Below are positions 1-9,620 of a DNA stretch of 64,000 nt, piece after piece. Source of the DNA: Streptomyces drozdowiczii (GTDB lineage: Bacteria > Actinomycetota > Actinomycetes > Streptomycetales > Streptomycetaceae); NCBI RefSeq assembly GCF_026167665.1, contig NZ_CP098740.1:6076001-6140000 (forward strand), given 5' to 3'. How positions within the stretch are numbered: the first letter of the stretch is position 1; each line of letters begins with the position of its first letter. The position numbers and the translations under genes are program-made. The notes below the pieces were generated by a model. It was not told the origin of the DNA. It was given only the letters and a program-made list of their open reading frames with translations, and ran no database searches.

Positions 1-511
1 CGAGCCCGAAGCGGCGCACGATCCGGTTGGCGGTGTTGTTGAGGTGGCTGATGAAGGGCCGGAAGACGGCCGTGAAGGCCCGCTGCGGAGTGGCGACCGT
101 CTTCGCCACCGCGAGCGGCGAGGAGATGGCCCAGTTCTTCGGGACCAGCTCGCCGACGACCATCAGGAACACCGTGGACAGCGCCGTGCCGATGACGAGC
201 GCCACGGACGAGGCCACACCGGGCGAGAGCCCGACGGCCTCCACCGGACCCCGGATCAGCTTGGCGATGGACGGCTCGGAGAGCATGCCGACGACCAGGT
301 TGGTGACGGTGATGCCGAGCTGCGCCCCGGAGAGCTGGAAGGTGAGGCTGCGGACCGCCTTCATGGCGCTCGCGGCTCCGCGCTCACCCTGCTCGACGGC
401 CCGTTCCAGCTGGCCGCGCTCCACCGTGGTCAAGGAGAACTCCGCCGCGACGAAGGCGCCGCAGGCGAGCGAGAGCAGTACCGCAACGAGCAGGAGAAGC
501 ACTTCGGTCAT
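1..511 (-). CDS. CNNM/CBS-domain (hemolysin/CorC-type) membrane protein, N-terminal part only
   Basis: The gene reads leftward out of the window, so only about 170 N-terminal residues are present. They start MTEVLLLLVAVLLSL at an ATG at 511. An N-terminal hydrophobic helix is followed by the CNNM (DUF21) signature: FVAAEFSLTTVERGQLE near residues 21-40, then FQLSGAQLGITVTNLVVGMLSEP, then a second membrane segment, then VVGELVPKNWAI. Full-length members continue with paired CBS domains and a CorC_HlyC domain, which lie outside the window. The family is linked to magnesium or cation homeostasis at the membrane; that role is family knowledge, not shown here. Confidence 0.85.
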   Translation of the reverse strand, partial: MTEVLLLLVAVLLSLACGAFVAAEFSLTTVERGQLERAVEQGERGAASAMKAVRSLTFQLSGAQLGITVTNLVVGMLSEPSIAKLIRGPVEAVGLSPGVASSVALVIGTALSTVFLMVVGELVPKNWAISSPLAVAKTVATPQRAFTAVFRPFISHLNNTANRIVRRFGL

Positions 512-676
512 CGGTTCACCTCCGTCCCATGATCGGACAGGGACCGGAGGACCGCGCGATGTCGGTGGCTTCTGGGACTGGGAGGCTCGCCCATGGGCGG
601 ACGCTCACACCTTTCGTCGGAGGGGCAGGAGTGCCTCCCCATAGTAAAGGATCAGCAAAGTCGCCGGTGCTGCCGG

Positions 677-1117
677 TCACCTTCCCCCTGTGCCCGGACC
701 GAGCGGCTTCACCCACCGCCGCCAGTGGTCCTCGCGGTGATAGCCGGCGGCCCGCCAGGTGTGGTGGGCCCGCTCGTTCTCCTCCAGCACCATGGCGTCC
801 ACCCGCCGCCCGCCCAGCTCGGCGAAGCGCCGCTCCGCCGCTTCGAGGAGCGCGGTCGCGATGCCCTGTCGGCGGTGGTCCGGGTGGACGGCGAGCCGGT
901 AGGCGGAGCACCGCCAGCCGTCGAAGCCCGCGATGACGGTCCCCACGAGCACGCCCTCCCGTTCCGCGAGGAGCAGTGCCCCCGGGTCGCGGTCGATGAG
1001 CCGGGCCACCCCGTCGTGGTCGTCGCTGATGCTGGTGCCCTCGGCGGCCGTCCGCCAGAACAGCAGCACGGGGTCGATGTCGGAGGAGGCGGCGGGGCGC
1101 AGGGAGAGATCGCTCAT
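677..1117 (-). CDS. GNAT family N-acetyltransferase
   Basis: A 146-residue single-domain GNAT protein. Acetyl-CoA binding is indicated by the motif A core RLAVHPDHRRQGIATALLEAAERR around residues 75-100, with the Q/RxxGxG/A loop as RRQGIA. The C-terminal part, VLEENERAHHTWRAAGYHRED, matches the usual beta6-alpha4 region (x-A-xx-W/Y-xxx-GF/Y). The ATG at 1117 is preferred; an in-frame TTG four codons upstream is possible. The substrate cannot be told from sequence. It is monocistronic on the minus strand, between the CNNM protein and the P450. Confidence 0.85.
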   Translation of the reverse strand: MSDLSLRPAASSDIDPVLLFWRTAAEGTSISDDHDGVARLIDRDPGALLLAEREGVLVGTVIAGFDGWRCSAYRLAVHPDHRRQGIATALLEAAERRFAELGGRRVDAMVLEENERAHHTWRAAGYHREDHWRRWVKPLGPGTGGR

Positions 1118-1181
1118 GGGGCGAGCCAATCAGAGGGCCGCACATCCGGGCGAACGCTTTCCCCGCCGGTACGGGGACGGC

Positions 1182-2470
1182 TCAGCGCAGTCGTGCGGGC
1201 AGCGAGTCGACGCCGTACACGATCGACAGCTTGCGGAAGGCCAGGTCCTGCGGGGGTACGGCGAGCCGCATCGCGGGAAAGCGCCGGACCAGGGCCGGGA
1301 AGGCGGAGCGCAGTTCCATACGGGCCAGCTCCGCGCCGATGCAGCGGTGGATGCCGTACCCGAAGGCGAGATGCCCGGCCGGGGTGACCCGGTCCACGTC
1401 GAACCGCCCGTCGTCCGTGACGTACGCCGGATCGCGGTTGGCGCCGCTGAGCGAGCAGAGCACCATGTCGCCGCGCGGGATCACCACCCCCGCGATCTCG
1501 ATGTCCTCGCGGGCGAACCGGGGGAACGCCATCTGCACGGCCGACAGATAGCGCAGCACCTCTTCCACGAAGGGTGCCGCCACGGCGTCGTCCGTCCGCA
1601 GCCGGTCCGCCACCCCGTGGTTCCGCAGCAGTACGAGGGCGCCGAGCGCGATCGTGCTGGCGGTCGTCTCGAAGCCCCCGGTGAGCACCCCGTCCGCCAG
1701 GCCCGCCAGTTCCTCGTCGTCCACGCTGTCCCCGTGCTCCCGCACGATCATCCCGAGCAGGCCGTCGCCCGGCGCGCGGCGCTGGTCCCGGACCACGCCC
1801 CGGAAGTAGTCGAGCGACTCCGACATGGCGCCGAACGGCGCCGTGGCCCCCGGAACAGGTCGAAGCGGTCCATGGCCAGCTTCTGGAAGTCGTCGCGGTC
1901 CTCGTAGGGCACCCCGAGCAGTTCGCAGATGGTCAGCGACGGCACGGGCAGCGCGAACGCGTGCACCAGATCGACCGGCCCCGGCGCGGCCGCCATCGCG
2001 TCCAGCCGCTCCGCGACGATGGCGTCGATCCGGGGCGTCAGCCGGCGCAGCCGGCGCATCGTGAACTCCGGGGTGAGGATGCGGCGCAGCCGCGTGTGCA
2101 CCGGCGGATCGCTGAACCCCAGGCCGCCGGGGCTGTGCTCGGCGGCTATGCCCGCGTTGCCCGCGAGATGGGCGAAGTCCGTGCTGAAGCCCTCCGCGGA
2201 GCCGAGCACGGCCTTGGACTCCTCGTAGCCGGTGACCACCCAGGCGTCCATGCCGAACGGCAGCACCACCCGGGACACCGGGGCGCTCGCCCTGGTCTCG
2301 GCGAGCCGGCGGACCGGGTCGAGCCCGTCCCTGCGCAGCGGCATCAGCAGCTGTTCCGGGAGGAGCTTCATCGTGGTCGAGCCGAATCCGTGCTTCTGGA
2401 TCCTGGCCAGGTAGCCGCGCCCGAGACGGGCCGTGATGCGGGAACGGAACGTCGTCGTACTCAATGTCAC
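1182..2470 (-). CDS. Cytochrome P450, interrupted by an apparent 1-base deletion
   Basis: Haem-thiolate monooxygenase; about 429 aa once one base is restored. The first frame (from ATG 2470) carries the N-terminal half to ...MDRFDLFRG. The second frame resumes at GATAPFGAMSESLDYF. The break lies in the C5 run at 1847-1851, which must be C6 for continuity. Signatures are intact: I-helix GGFETTAST (about residue 265), ExxR as EVLR (about 304-307), and haem loop FGYGIHRCIG with the axial Cys near 377. It resembles bacterial class I P450s that need separate ferredoxin partners; none is adjacent. Substrate unknown. It could be a real pseudogene, but the genome-wide pattern of identical lesions argues for a sequencing error. 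Confidence 0.85.
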
Positions 2471-2665
2471 TCCATGAGTCGTCGCGAGAACGGGTCGGTC
2501 GGCGCGCCTGCGGCGCCAGGACGTGGCCGACCGCGGTGACTTCGGCTACCTGAGCCTTGAGCAGGAATTATGACCAGGTGTTCGACCGATGGGGGGCCGG
2601 GGTACGGAATCCGTCCGGGATACGCGGATGGACGGACGCGCGGGCGCCCCCGGAGCCTGTGACTC

Positions 2666-3348
2666 CTACCGCCGCACCGCCGCGTCGGGCCGCCGCGCCA
2701 CACCCAGCACGCAGGACGAGGTGGGCAGCCGGACCCCGCGCTCCGGCAGGCTGACCCGCCGGTACGACTCCACCGTGAAACCGGCCGCCGCGAGGGCGGC
2801 GAGCGTGTCGCGCGCGGTGTGGCAGCCCCCGGCCAGGCGGGGCCAGAAGGTGCGGTCCAGGGCGCGCTGGGCCGCCGCCATGGCCCGCCCGTCGGACCGC
2901 ACATGCTCGAAGAAGCGCAGCTCGGCGCCTGGGCGCAGGACCCGCCGTAGCTCCGCGAGCGACCGCTCCACATCCCGCACGGTGCACAGCACCAGGGAGG
3001 CCACGGCCCCGTCGAACGCCTCGCTCTTCACCGGCAGCGCCTCCGCGGTCCCCGGCACCACGTCCACCGGGATGCCCGCGCGCAGCGCCGAGCGCACCGC
3101 CAGCCGGCGCAGGGTGCGTTCGGGTTCGATCGCCACCACCTCCGACACCGCGAGCGGGTAGTGGGCGAAGTTCAGGCCGTTCCCGGCGCCGATCTCGACG
3201 ACCCGTCCGGTGAGCCCGGCCAGCAGTTCCGCCCGGATCGCGGCGAGACCGGCGGCGGACTCGGCGGCCACGCTCATCCGCGCGTAACAGCGCGCGAAGA
3301 CCGGGTGGTGCACCGCGTCCGGGGGATGGTCGTGTTCCGCAGCCGCAT
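2666..3348 (-). CDS. Class I SAM-dependent methyltransferase (apparent 5' frameshift)
   Basis: About 227 aa. The methyltransferase fold is clear: motif I VVEIGAGNGLNFAHYP, acidic motif II AIEPE, EALPV and FDGAVASLVLCTVRD, then LRRVLRPGAELRFFEHV. The long open frame begins at a GTG (3313) with no ribosome site. An ATG at 3348 sits six bases after AGGAGG and reads MRLRN in another frame; adding one base at about 3327-3336 joins the two frames into MRLRN-HPPDAVHHPVFARCYAR. I therefore take 3348 as the start with a single-base deletion. The family resembles UbiE/phosphatidylethanolamine-type methyltransferases; substrate unknown. The gene is followed downstream by a 195-base gap to the P450. Confidence 0.75.
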
Positions 3349-3400
3349 GGCGGACCTCCTCGACGGACCGGCTCCTCCAATTCTGCCCCTTTTCCGGGGC

Positions 3401-4090
3401 TCAGCCCAGCGGCCGGTCGCCGCCCAGTGGTGCGGCCAGCCAACTCGCCGCCCGCGCCCGGAACTCCGTCGGCGCCAGCGACCCGGCGCCCGCCGGGACG
3501 ACGCCCAGCAGCGGCGACCCGGCGGCCACCGGGAGGTCCGCCACATTGCAGCGCTCCGCCAGATCGGGCGCGGCCGGCATGCTGCCGATGACCACCCCCA
3601 GGCAGTCGAGTTCCCGGGCCCGCAGCGCCTCCGCCGTCAGGGCCGTGGAGTTCAGGGTGCCCAGACCGGCCGGGGCGACCACCAGGACCGGGGCCGCGAG
3701 GAGCCGGGCCGCGTCCGCCAGGGTCGCGCCCTCGTCGTCGAACCGTACGAGCAGCCCGCCGGCGCCCTCGACCAGCACCAGGTCGTGGTCGGCGGCCAGC
3801 TTCCCGGCGGCCTCGGCGACCTCGTACGGGCGCACCGGCTCCATCCCGGCCCGGCGGGCGGCCGTCGCGGGCGCCAACGGCTCGGGGTAACGGGCGAGTT
3901 CGACCGCCGTGACATGGGCGCCAGCCAGTCGCGCCACCTCCGCCACGTCACCGGGCTCGCCCGGCTCCAGGCCGGTCTGGGCCGGTTTGAGGACGGCGAC
4001 GCGGCGGTGCGCGGCGGCCGCCGCCACGGCCGCCGTCACGATCGTCTTGCCGATCTCCGTACCGGTACCGGTCACCACCAGAACGCTCAT
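3401..4090 (-). CDS. bioD: Dethiobiotin synthetase BioD
   Basis: ATP-dependent carboxylation of 7,8-diaminopelargonate to dethiobiotin, the penultimate step of biotin synthesis (cytosolic). 229 aa, the usual size. The modified P-loop GTGTEIGKT is at residues 8-16; KPAQTG (about 36-41) and VEGAGGLLVRF (about 113-123) form the substrate and Mg sites. It starts three bases after the bioA stop, so it is the last gene of bioB-bioA-bioD and probably translationally coupled. Confidence 0.95.
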   Translation of the reverse strand: MSVLVVTGTGTEIGKTIVTAAVAAAAAHRRVAVLKPAQTGLEPGEPGDVAEVARLAGAHVTAVELARYPEPLAPATAARRAGMEPVRPYEVAEAAGKLAADHDLVLVEGAGGLLVRFDDEGATLADAARLLAAPVLVVAPAGLGTLNSTALTAEALRARELDCLGVVIGSMPAAPDLAERCNVADLPVAAGSPLLGVVPAGAGSLAPTEFRARAASWLAAPLGGDRPLG

Positions 4091-4093
4091 GGC

Positions 4094-5397
4094 TCAGCCC
4101 TCCCGCGCCGCAGCGCACACCGCGCGGCAGATCCGTGCCACGTCGTCGTCACCCGTCACGTACGGCGGCATGGTGTAGACGAGGTCCCGGAACGGCCGCA
4201 GCCACACCCCTCGCGCACCGCCGCACCGGTGGCCGCCGCCATGTCCACCTCGTGGTCCAACTGCACGACCCCGATCGCGCCGAGCACCCGCACATCGCGG
4301 ACCCCGGGCAGCTCCCGCGCCGCCGCCAGGCCCTCGTTCAGCCCGGCCTCGATCCGCTTGACCTCCTGCTGCCAGTCCTGGCCGAGCAGCAGGTCGATGG
4401 AGGCGCAGGCCACCGATGCGGCCAGCGGGTTGCCCATGAACGTGGGGCCGTGGGCGAGCACGGGCACCTCGCCGCGCGAGATGCCCTCGGCCACCTCGCC
4501 GGTGCAGAGCGTCGCCGCCATCGTCAGATAGCCGCCGGTCAGCGCCTTGCCCACGCACATCACGTCGGGGGAGACCCCCGCGTGGTCGGCGGCGAAGAGC
4601 TGTCCCGTACGGCCGAAGCCCGTCGCGATCTCGTCGAACACGAGCAGCACGCCGTACGCGTCGCACGCCTCGCGCAGTACGCGCAGATAGCCGGGGGAGT
4701 GGAAGCGCATGCCGCCCGCCCCCTGGACCACCGGCTCCACGATCACCGCCGCCAGCTCGTCGGCGTGGAGCGCGATCAGCTCGCGCAGATGCGCCGCGTA
4801 CGCGGGGTCGGGCCCGGAACCGTAACCGGCGGGCGGTTCGTCCGCGAAGACCTGGCGGGGCAGCGCGCCGGACCACAGCTCGTGCATCCCGCCCTCCGGG
4901 TCGCACACCGACATCGGCTGCCAGGTGTCCCCGTGGTAGCCGCCGCGCCAGGTCAGCAGCCGCTTCTTGGCCGGCCGCCCGGCCGACCGCCAGTACTGGA
5001 GGCACATCTTCACGGCCACCTCGACCGACACGGAGCCCGAGTCGGCGAGGAAGACGTGGCGCAGCGGTTCCGGGGTGATCTCCACCAGCCGGGCCGCCAG
5101 CCGGACGGCGGGCTCGTGAGTGAGCCCGCCGAACATCACATGGCTCATCCGGTCCAGCTGGCCGCGTGCCGCCTCGTTCAGCACGGGGTGGTTGTAGCCG
5201 TGCACGGCCGACCACCAGGAGGACATCCCGTCGACCAACTCGCGCTGTCCGTGGGCGGGTTCGGCGAGCCGCAGCCGGACCCCGGACGCGGACTCCACGA
5301 CCAGCGGTTCCTGCCGGCCCGGCATGGGGCCGTACGGATGCCAGACGTGCGCCCGGTCCAGGTCCCGGAGTACGGCGGGGGAGAGCGGCTCAGGCAT
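4094..5397 (-). CDS. bioA: Adenosylmethionine-8-amino-7-oxononanoate aminotransferase BioA (apparent frameshift near the 3' end)
   Basis: PLP enzyme converting 8-amino-7-oxononanoate to 7,8-diaminopelargonate with SAM as amino donor. ATG at 5397 gives [20 protein letters not shown]. BioA landmarks: [15 protein letters not shown], the PLP lysine in [12 protein letters not shown], and [11 protein letters not shown]. The first frame runs to AVREG, then goes out of frame at the C4 run 4207-4210. One restored base continues as [17 protein letters not shown], the conserved BioA end, to a stop at 4094 (434 aa in total). The start overlaps the end of bioB by eight bases. The intact C-terminus in the alternative frame suggests sequencing error rather than decay. 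Confidence 0.9.
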
Positions 5398-6592
5398 TGG
5401 GCGCGAGGTCCGTACCGGCGCCGCGGCGGCGGACCGCCACCAGGTCCGTGCGGGCGCCCGGCGTCTCCGGCACCTCGGCGGCGGGAACGGCCTCCGCCTC
5501 CGCGCCCTCCCCGCACGGCCCGCAACCGCCGCCCGCGTGCGAACCGCAGCCCTCGGCCGCATGGGAGCCGCAGCCCGCCGCCGCGTCCGCGCGGTGCCGG
5601 GGGAGCGTCGTCGTACCCGCCCCCTCCACCTCGAAACCGGCGTCCGCGATCATGTCCAGATCCGCCTGCCCGGCCTGGCCCTCACTGGTCAGGTAGTCGC
5701 CCAGGAAGATGGAGTTGACCAGGTGCAGGGCGAGCGGCTGCATCGAGCGCAGATGGACCTCGCGCCCGCCCGCGAGCCGCACCTCCACGTCGGGGCAGAC
5801 GAACCGCACCATCGCGAGGATCCGCAGACAGCGCTGCGGCGTCAGGTTCCACTCCTTGGCGAGCGGGGTCCCCTCGAACGGGATCAGGAAGTTGACCGGC
5901 ACCGAGTCCGGGTCCAGCTCGCGCAGCGAGAAGACCACGTCGACCAGGTCCTCGTCGCTCTCGCCCATGCCCGCGATCAGCCCCGAGCAGGCGGAGAGCC
6001 CGGCGGCCTGCGCCTGCTGCACCGTGTCGACGCGGTCGGCGTAGGTGTGGGTGGTCGTGATCTCCCCGTACGTCCCCTCGGACGTGTTGAGGTTGTGGTT
6101 GTACGCGTCGGCGCCCGCCGAACGCAGCCGGTCGGCCTGGCCCTCGGAGAGCAGGCCGAGGCAGGCGCACACCTCGACGCCCTCGTTCTGCTCCTTGATG
6201 GCCTCGATGGTCTGCGAGACCCGGTCGACGTCCCGGTCCGTCGGACCCCGGCCGCTGGCCACCAGGCAGACGCGCTTGGCGCCGCCGGCCACCCCGGCCG
6301 CCGCCGCCTTCGACGCCTCCTCCGGCTTCAGCCAGGTGTACTTGAGGATCTCGGCCTTGGAGCCGAGCCGCTGCGAACAGTACGAGCAGTCCTCGGGGCA
6401 GAGCCCGGACTTCAGATTGACCAGATAGTTGAGTTTCACCCGCCGTCCGAACCACTGACGGCGCACCTCGCCGGCCGCGGCCACCACGTCGAGCAGTGCG
6501 TCGTCCGGGGTCGCCAGCACGGCGAGCGCTTCTTCACGGGTCGGCAGCTCGCGCCGCAGCCCCTTGTCCACCAGCGTGTTCAGGAGGTCCAT
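5390..6592 (-). CDS. bioB: Biotin synthase BioB with Cys/His-rich C-terminal tail
   Basis: Radical-SAM enzyme inserting sulfur into dethiobiotin. 400 aa from ATG 6592 ([12 protein letters not shown]). The SAM cluster motif CxxxCxxC is CPEDCSYC (Cys 65, 69, 72). Conserved segments [19 protein letters not shown] and [13 protein letters not shown] are present. Beyond the usual family end near residue 325 there is an extension of roughly 75 residues. It contains tandem GCGSHA-type repeats with several Cys and His (about residues 340-360), then a low-complexity Ala/Glu/Pro stretch. First gene of bioB-bioA-bioD, divergent from bioF across a 142-bp spacer holding a dyad. Confidence 0.95.
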   Translation of the reverse strand: MDLLNTLVDKGLRRELPTREEALAVLATPDDALLDVVAAAGEVRRQWFGRRVKLNYLVNLKSGLCPEDCSYCSQRLGSKAEILKYTWLKPEEASKAAAAGVAGGAKRVCLVASGRGPTDRDVDRVSQTIEAIKEQNEGVEVCACLGLLSEGQADRLRSAGADAYNHNLNTSEGTYGEITTTHTYADRVDTVQQAQAAGLSACSGLIAGMGESDEDLVDVVFSLRELDPDSVPVNFLIPFEGTPLAKEWNLTPQRCLRILAMVRFVCPDVEVRLAGGREVHLRSMQPLALHLVNSIFLGDYLTSEGQAGQADLDMIADAGFEVEGAGTTTLPRHRADAAAGCGSHAAEGCGSHAGGGCGPCGEGAEAEAVPAAEVPETPGARTDLVAVRRRGAGTDLAPNA

Positions 6593-6658
6593 GGCGATGA
6601 TCCTGACGCACCGCACCGCCCCGAGCCAAGGAGGAACCGGACAACAGAGCTGACAGGG

Positions 6659-6678
6659 GGTGTGTGCATTGCCACACC
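6659..6678. promoter_or_regulatory. Dyad in the divergent bioB/bioF promoter region
   Basis: Perfect inverted repeat GGTGTG-N8-CACACC in the 142-bp spacer between the divergent starts of bioB (6592) and bioF (6735). Its position suits an operator for a shared biotin-responsive repressor such as a BioQ/BirA-type protein, but I cannot match it to a published consensus. A -10-like TAGGGT at 6700-6705 lies about 30 bases before bioF. Confidence 0.4.
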
Positions 6679-6734
6679 GTGTCTCGGCATGAGCCCGGTT
6701 AGGGTCTGTGAGCTGCCTACAAAAGGGACCGCCC

Positions 6735-7877
6735 ATGCCCGCCACCCCGTTCGACTGGATCGACGACGAGGCGCGCCGGCGCGCGGACGCGGGCCTGGTC
6801 CGCAGGCTGCGGCCCCGCGAGGCCGAGGCGGAGCCGCTGGACCTCGCGAGCAACGACTACCTCGGGCTCACCCGGCACCCGGAGGTGACCTCCGCAGCGG
6901 CGGACGCGGCGCGCCGCTGGGGCGGCGGGGCGACCGGCTCCCGCCTGGTCACCGGCTCGACCGCGCTCCACGCCGAGCTGGAACGCGAACTCGCCGCGTT
7001 CTGCGGCTTCGAGGCCGCGCTCGTCCTCTCCTCCGGTTACGCCGCCAACCTCGCGGCCCTCACCGCGCTCACCGGACGCGGCGCCCTCATCGCGTCCGAC
7101 GCGGGCAACCACGCCTCCATCGTGGACGGCTGCCGGCTCTCCCGGGCCGAGACCGCCGTCGTCCCGCACGCCGACCCGGAGGCCGTCCGCAAGACGCTGC
7201 GCGGGCACGGGGGCCGGAAGCTGGCCGTCACCGACTCGGTGTTCTCCGTGGACGGCGACGCCGCGCCGCTCGCCGCGCTGGCCGCCGTCTGCCGGGCGGA
7301 GGGCGCCGCGCTCCTGGTGGACGACGCGCACGGACTCGGGGTGCTCGGCGAGGGCGGACGCGGCGCGCTCGACGCGGCGGGGCTCGCGGGCGACGCGGAC
7401 GTCGTCGCCACGCTCACCCTGTCCAAGTCCCTGGGCAGCCAGGGCGGCGCGGTCCTCGGCCCTGCCCGGGTCATCGACCACCTGGTCAACACCGCGCGGA
7501 CGTTCATCTTCGACACCGGGCTCGCCCCGGCCGCCGTCGGCGCGGCCCTGGGCGGACTCCGGCTGCTGCGCCGCGAACCGGAGCGCGCGCTCAGGGCGCG
7601 TACGGTCGCCACCGCGCTGTACGAGGGGCTGACGGCGGCCGGGCTGACCGCGGTGCGGCCCGACGCGGCGGTCGTCTCGGTCCGGGCGCCCTCGGCCGAC
7701 GCCGCCGTGCGCTGGGCCGCCGACTGCCGGACGGCCGGGACGGCGGTGGGCTGCTTCCGGCCGCCGTCCGTGCCCGACGGCATCTCGCGGCTCCGGCTGA
7801 CCGCCCGCGCGGATCTGACGGACGAACAGATCGCGCGGGCGGTGGAGACGGTGCGGAGGACCGCACCGCAGAGCTGA
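6735..7877 (+). CDS. bioF: 8-amino-7-oxononanoate synthase BioF
   Basis: PLP-dependent decarboxylative condensation of pimeloyl thioester with alanine, the first committed ring-building step of biotin synthesis. 380 aa from ATG 6735, preceded by AAAAGGGA. Alpha-oxoamine synthase features: [47 protein letters not shown], and the PLP lysine in [11 protein letters not shown]. Transcribed divergently from bioBAD, completing the four-gene late pathway. Confidence 0.95.
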   Translation: MPATPFDWIDDEARRRADAGLVRRLRPREAEAEPLDLASNDYLGLTRHPEVTSAAADAARRWGGGATGSRLVTGSTALHAELERELAAFCGFEAALVLSSGYAANLAALTALTGRGALIASDAGNHASIVDGCRLSRAETAVVPHADPEAVRKTLRGHGGRKLAVTDSVFSVDGDAAPLAALAAVCRAEGAALLVDDAHGLGVLGEGGRGALDAAGLAGDADVVATLTLSKSLGSQGGAVLGPARVIDHLVNTARTFIFDTGLAPAAVGAALGGLRLLRREPERALRARTVATALYEGLTAAGLTAVRPDAAVVSVRAPSADAAVRWAADCRTAGTAVGCFRPPSVPDGISRLRLTARADLTDEQIARAVETVRRTAPQS

Positions 7878-7891
7878 GGCGGTGGTCCGGC

Positions 7892-8089
7892 TCAGCGTTT
7901 CAAGCCGGAGACGAAGGACGTCCAGGCCGCCGTGGAGAACTCCAGGGGCGTCCGGGCCACGTCCTTCGAGTCGCGCACGGCCAGCAGCCGGCCGCTCCCG
8001 GACGGCGCGGTCTCCACGCAGTTGTTCATCCCCGTGCTGTAGCTGCTGCTTCGCCAGCGCGAGGCGTGCCGGGCGAGGTGTTCGGACAT
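7892..8089 (-). CDS. DUF397 small protein (abaA/whiJ cluster type)
   Basis: 65 aa, start ATG 8089 with GAGGAAG seven bases upstream. The DUF397 core is evident: RWRSSSYSTGMNNCVE near residues 12-27, then LLAVRDSK and W-TSFV at the end. DUF397 proteins in Streptomyces are small partners of WhiJ-like XRE regulators. Here it follows the XRE gene on the same strand with a 25-bp gap, as in abaA/whiJ-type loci. Its biochemical role is not established. Confidence 0.9.
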   Translation of the reverse strand: MSEHLARHASRWRSSSYSTGMNNCVETAPSGSGRLLAVRDSKDVARTPLEFSTAAWTSFVSGLKR

Positions 8090-8114
8090 GACGCTTCCTC
8101 CGGGCGGTGGGGGG

Positions 8115-8973
8115 TCACCGGTCGCCGCGGTCGATCGCGGCGATCCGGTCCAGCGTGTGCTCCGGCGACAGCGCGTGCGTCTGAAGGGTCTCGAAGGCCG
8201 AGCTGTACGCCGCAAGGTCTTCTTTCCGTTCCAGATAGAGGCTACTCGTCAAGTGGTCAAGAACGACCACGTCAAGGTCGGAAGCGGTCGGAAAGGAGAA
8301 GATAACGAAAGGGCTGGTGAGGCTGACATAGCCGCCGACCGAGAACGGAAGCAACTGGAGTTGCACATGGGGAAGTTGTGCCACCCGGGCGAGATGGCGC
8401 AGCTGCTCCCGCATCACTCTTCGGCCACCCACCTCCCGGTGCAGCACCGCCTCGTCCAGGACCGCGCTCAGCCGCAGCGGCGGATCGCTGCGCAGCACCC
8501 CCTGCCGGGTCAGCCGCACCTCCACCAGCGAGTCCAGCTGGCCGGACGGCAGTCCGTCCAGCGATGCCCGGGTCACCGCGCGGGCGTAGTCGGCCGTCTG
8601 CAACAGGCCCGGGACCACCGTGGTCTCCAGCGTGCGGGCGGTGCGCGCCTGCGACTCCAGGCTGATGAAGTCGCGGTACTGGGCGGGATGAGCCCCCGGT
8701 AGGCGTGCCACCAGCCGGCGCCGCCCCGCCCGCCGAACCGGCGAGCGCGCCCAGGACCTCGCGGAGCTTCGGATCGTCCATGCCGTACGCGTCGAGAAGC
8801 CGGTTCACGTCATCCGGCCGCACCCCGCTGACACCTGTCTCGATCCTGCTCACCTTCGACTGGTGCCAGCCGAGCAGCGCCGCCGCCTCCCGGCTCGTGA
8901 GACCTGACGTGTGACGCAGGCTCCGCAGCTCCTCTCCCAGCTTGCGGCGCCGCACCGCAGGGCCGTGCTGCAT
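8115..8973 (-). CDS. WhiJ-like XRE regulator with DUF5753 domain (two apparent 1-base deletions)
   Basis: Full length would be about 286 aa. The N-terminal helix-turn-helix is LGEELRSLRHTSGLTSREAAALLGWHQSKVSRIE (residues 12-45). The C-terminal DUF5753 part is ISLESQARTARTLETTVVPGLLQTADYARAV and beyond. Between them the frame breaks twice, at C4 8724-8727 and G3 8681-8683. Adding one base at each gives a continuous linker with the family motif WWHAYRGLIPPQYRDF. Start ATG 8973 follows a GGGAGG site. WhiJ-family proteins bind DNA and modulate development with DUF397 partners. The start faces the RsbW-like gene across an AT-rich spacer. Confidence 0.85.
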
Positions 8974-9063
8974 CCGATGGCTCCCTCCCGCTGCCCGACG
9001 AGCAGACAGTGTGGCGCCCGAGCGGGCCCGTGTGGGGAGAGTTCACCGGTTTGAGGGACAGAT

Positions 9064-9073
9064 ATATGCATAT
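9064..9073. promoter_or_regulatory. AT-rich palindrome between XRE and anti-sigma genes
   Basis: Perfect 10-bp palindrome ATATGCATAT inside an AT island (about 9059-9075) in otherwise GC-rich DNA, lying in the 133-bp divergent spacer. Plausible operator or -10 region for the flanking WhiJ-like regulator; binding not shown. Confidence 0.3.
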
Positions 9074-9106
9074 CTTGGTGGATCGCCGCCACGGAGGGGA
9101 GCATCG

Positions 9107-9610
9107 GTGGCAATCTGGCGCGAAGCACAACCGGACCGCTCGCCGGTCCGGTATCGGGTGGGAAAGGGACGGCTCGCCATGGCAGACCATCAGGAAGCAC
9201 GCGTCACCCTGCCGAGCGAGCCGGTCTCGGTCTCCGCGGCCCGCGGGTTCGTCGCCCGGGTACTGACGGAGTGGGGCCTGCCCGAGGACGCGGAGCTGGC
9301 CGACACCGTCCGCCTGATCCTCTCGGAGCTGGCCACCAACGCCGTCCTGCACACCTTCGGGCAGTCGCCCACCTTCACCGTCGACCTGCGCCTGGAACGG
9401 GACGAGGAACTGCGCCTCGGGGTGACGGACAGCCACCCCCGCCGGCCGCAGCGGCTGCCCGCCGCCGTCCAGCAGGACAACGGCCGCGGCATGGTCATCA
9501 TCCGCTCGCTGGCCAAGGAGTACGGCGGCCGGCTGGCCGTCACCCCCACCGCCGACGGCGGCAAGACCGTCTGGGTGGCGCTCCCGTGGCAGGTCCCCGT
9601 CCAGCCCTGA
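9107..9610 (+). CDS. ATP-binding protein, RsbW/anti-sigma factor-like (HATPase_c_2)
   Basis: 167 aa from GTG 9107, chosen because GGAGGGGA lies seven bases upstream; an internal ATG at 9180 is an alternative. GHKL fold motifs: N-box LILSELATNAVLHTF, G1-like LGVTDSHPRRP, and G2 NGRGMVIIRSLAKEYG, then GGKTVWVALPW. Short stand-alone proteins of this type are serine kinases or ATPases acting on sigma or anti-anti-sigma partners. With the WhiJ-like regulator and DUF397 it completes the three-part whiJ/abaA-like set. Confidence 0.85.
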   Translation: MAIWREAQPDRSPVRYRVGKGRLAMADHQEARVTLPSEPVSVSAARGFVARVLTEWGLPEDAELADTVRLILSELATNAVLHTFGQSPTFTVDLRLERDEELRLGVTDSHPRRPQRLPAAVQQDNGRGMVIIRSLAKEYGGRLAVTPTADGGKTVWVALPWQVPVQP

Positions 9611-9620
9611 GGCGGCCGGG

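Noticed and set aside
5324..8305. Very long plus-strand open frame (993 codons) across the biotin genes
   Set aside because: It is antisense to bioB and out of frame with bioF; composition is Arg/Gly/Pro-rich with no domains. High GC leaves few stops in shadow frames.
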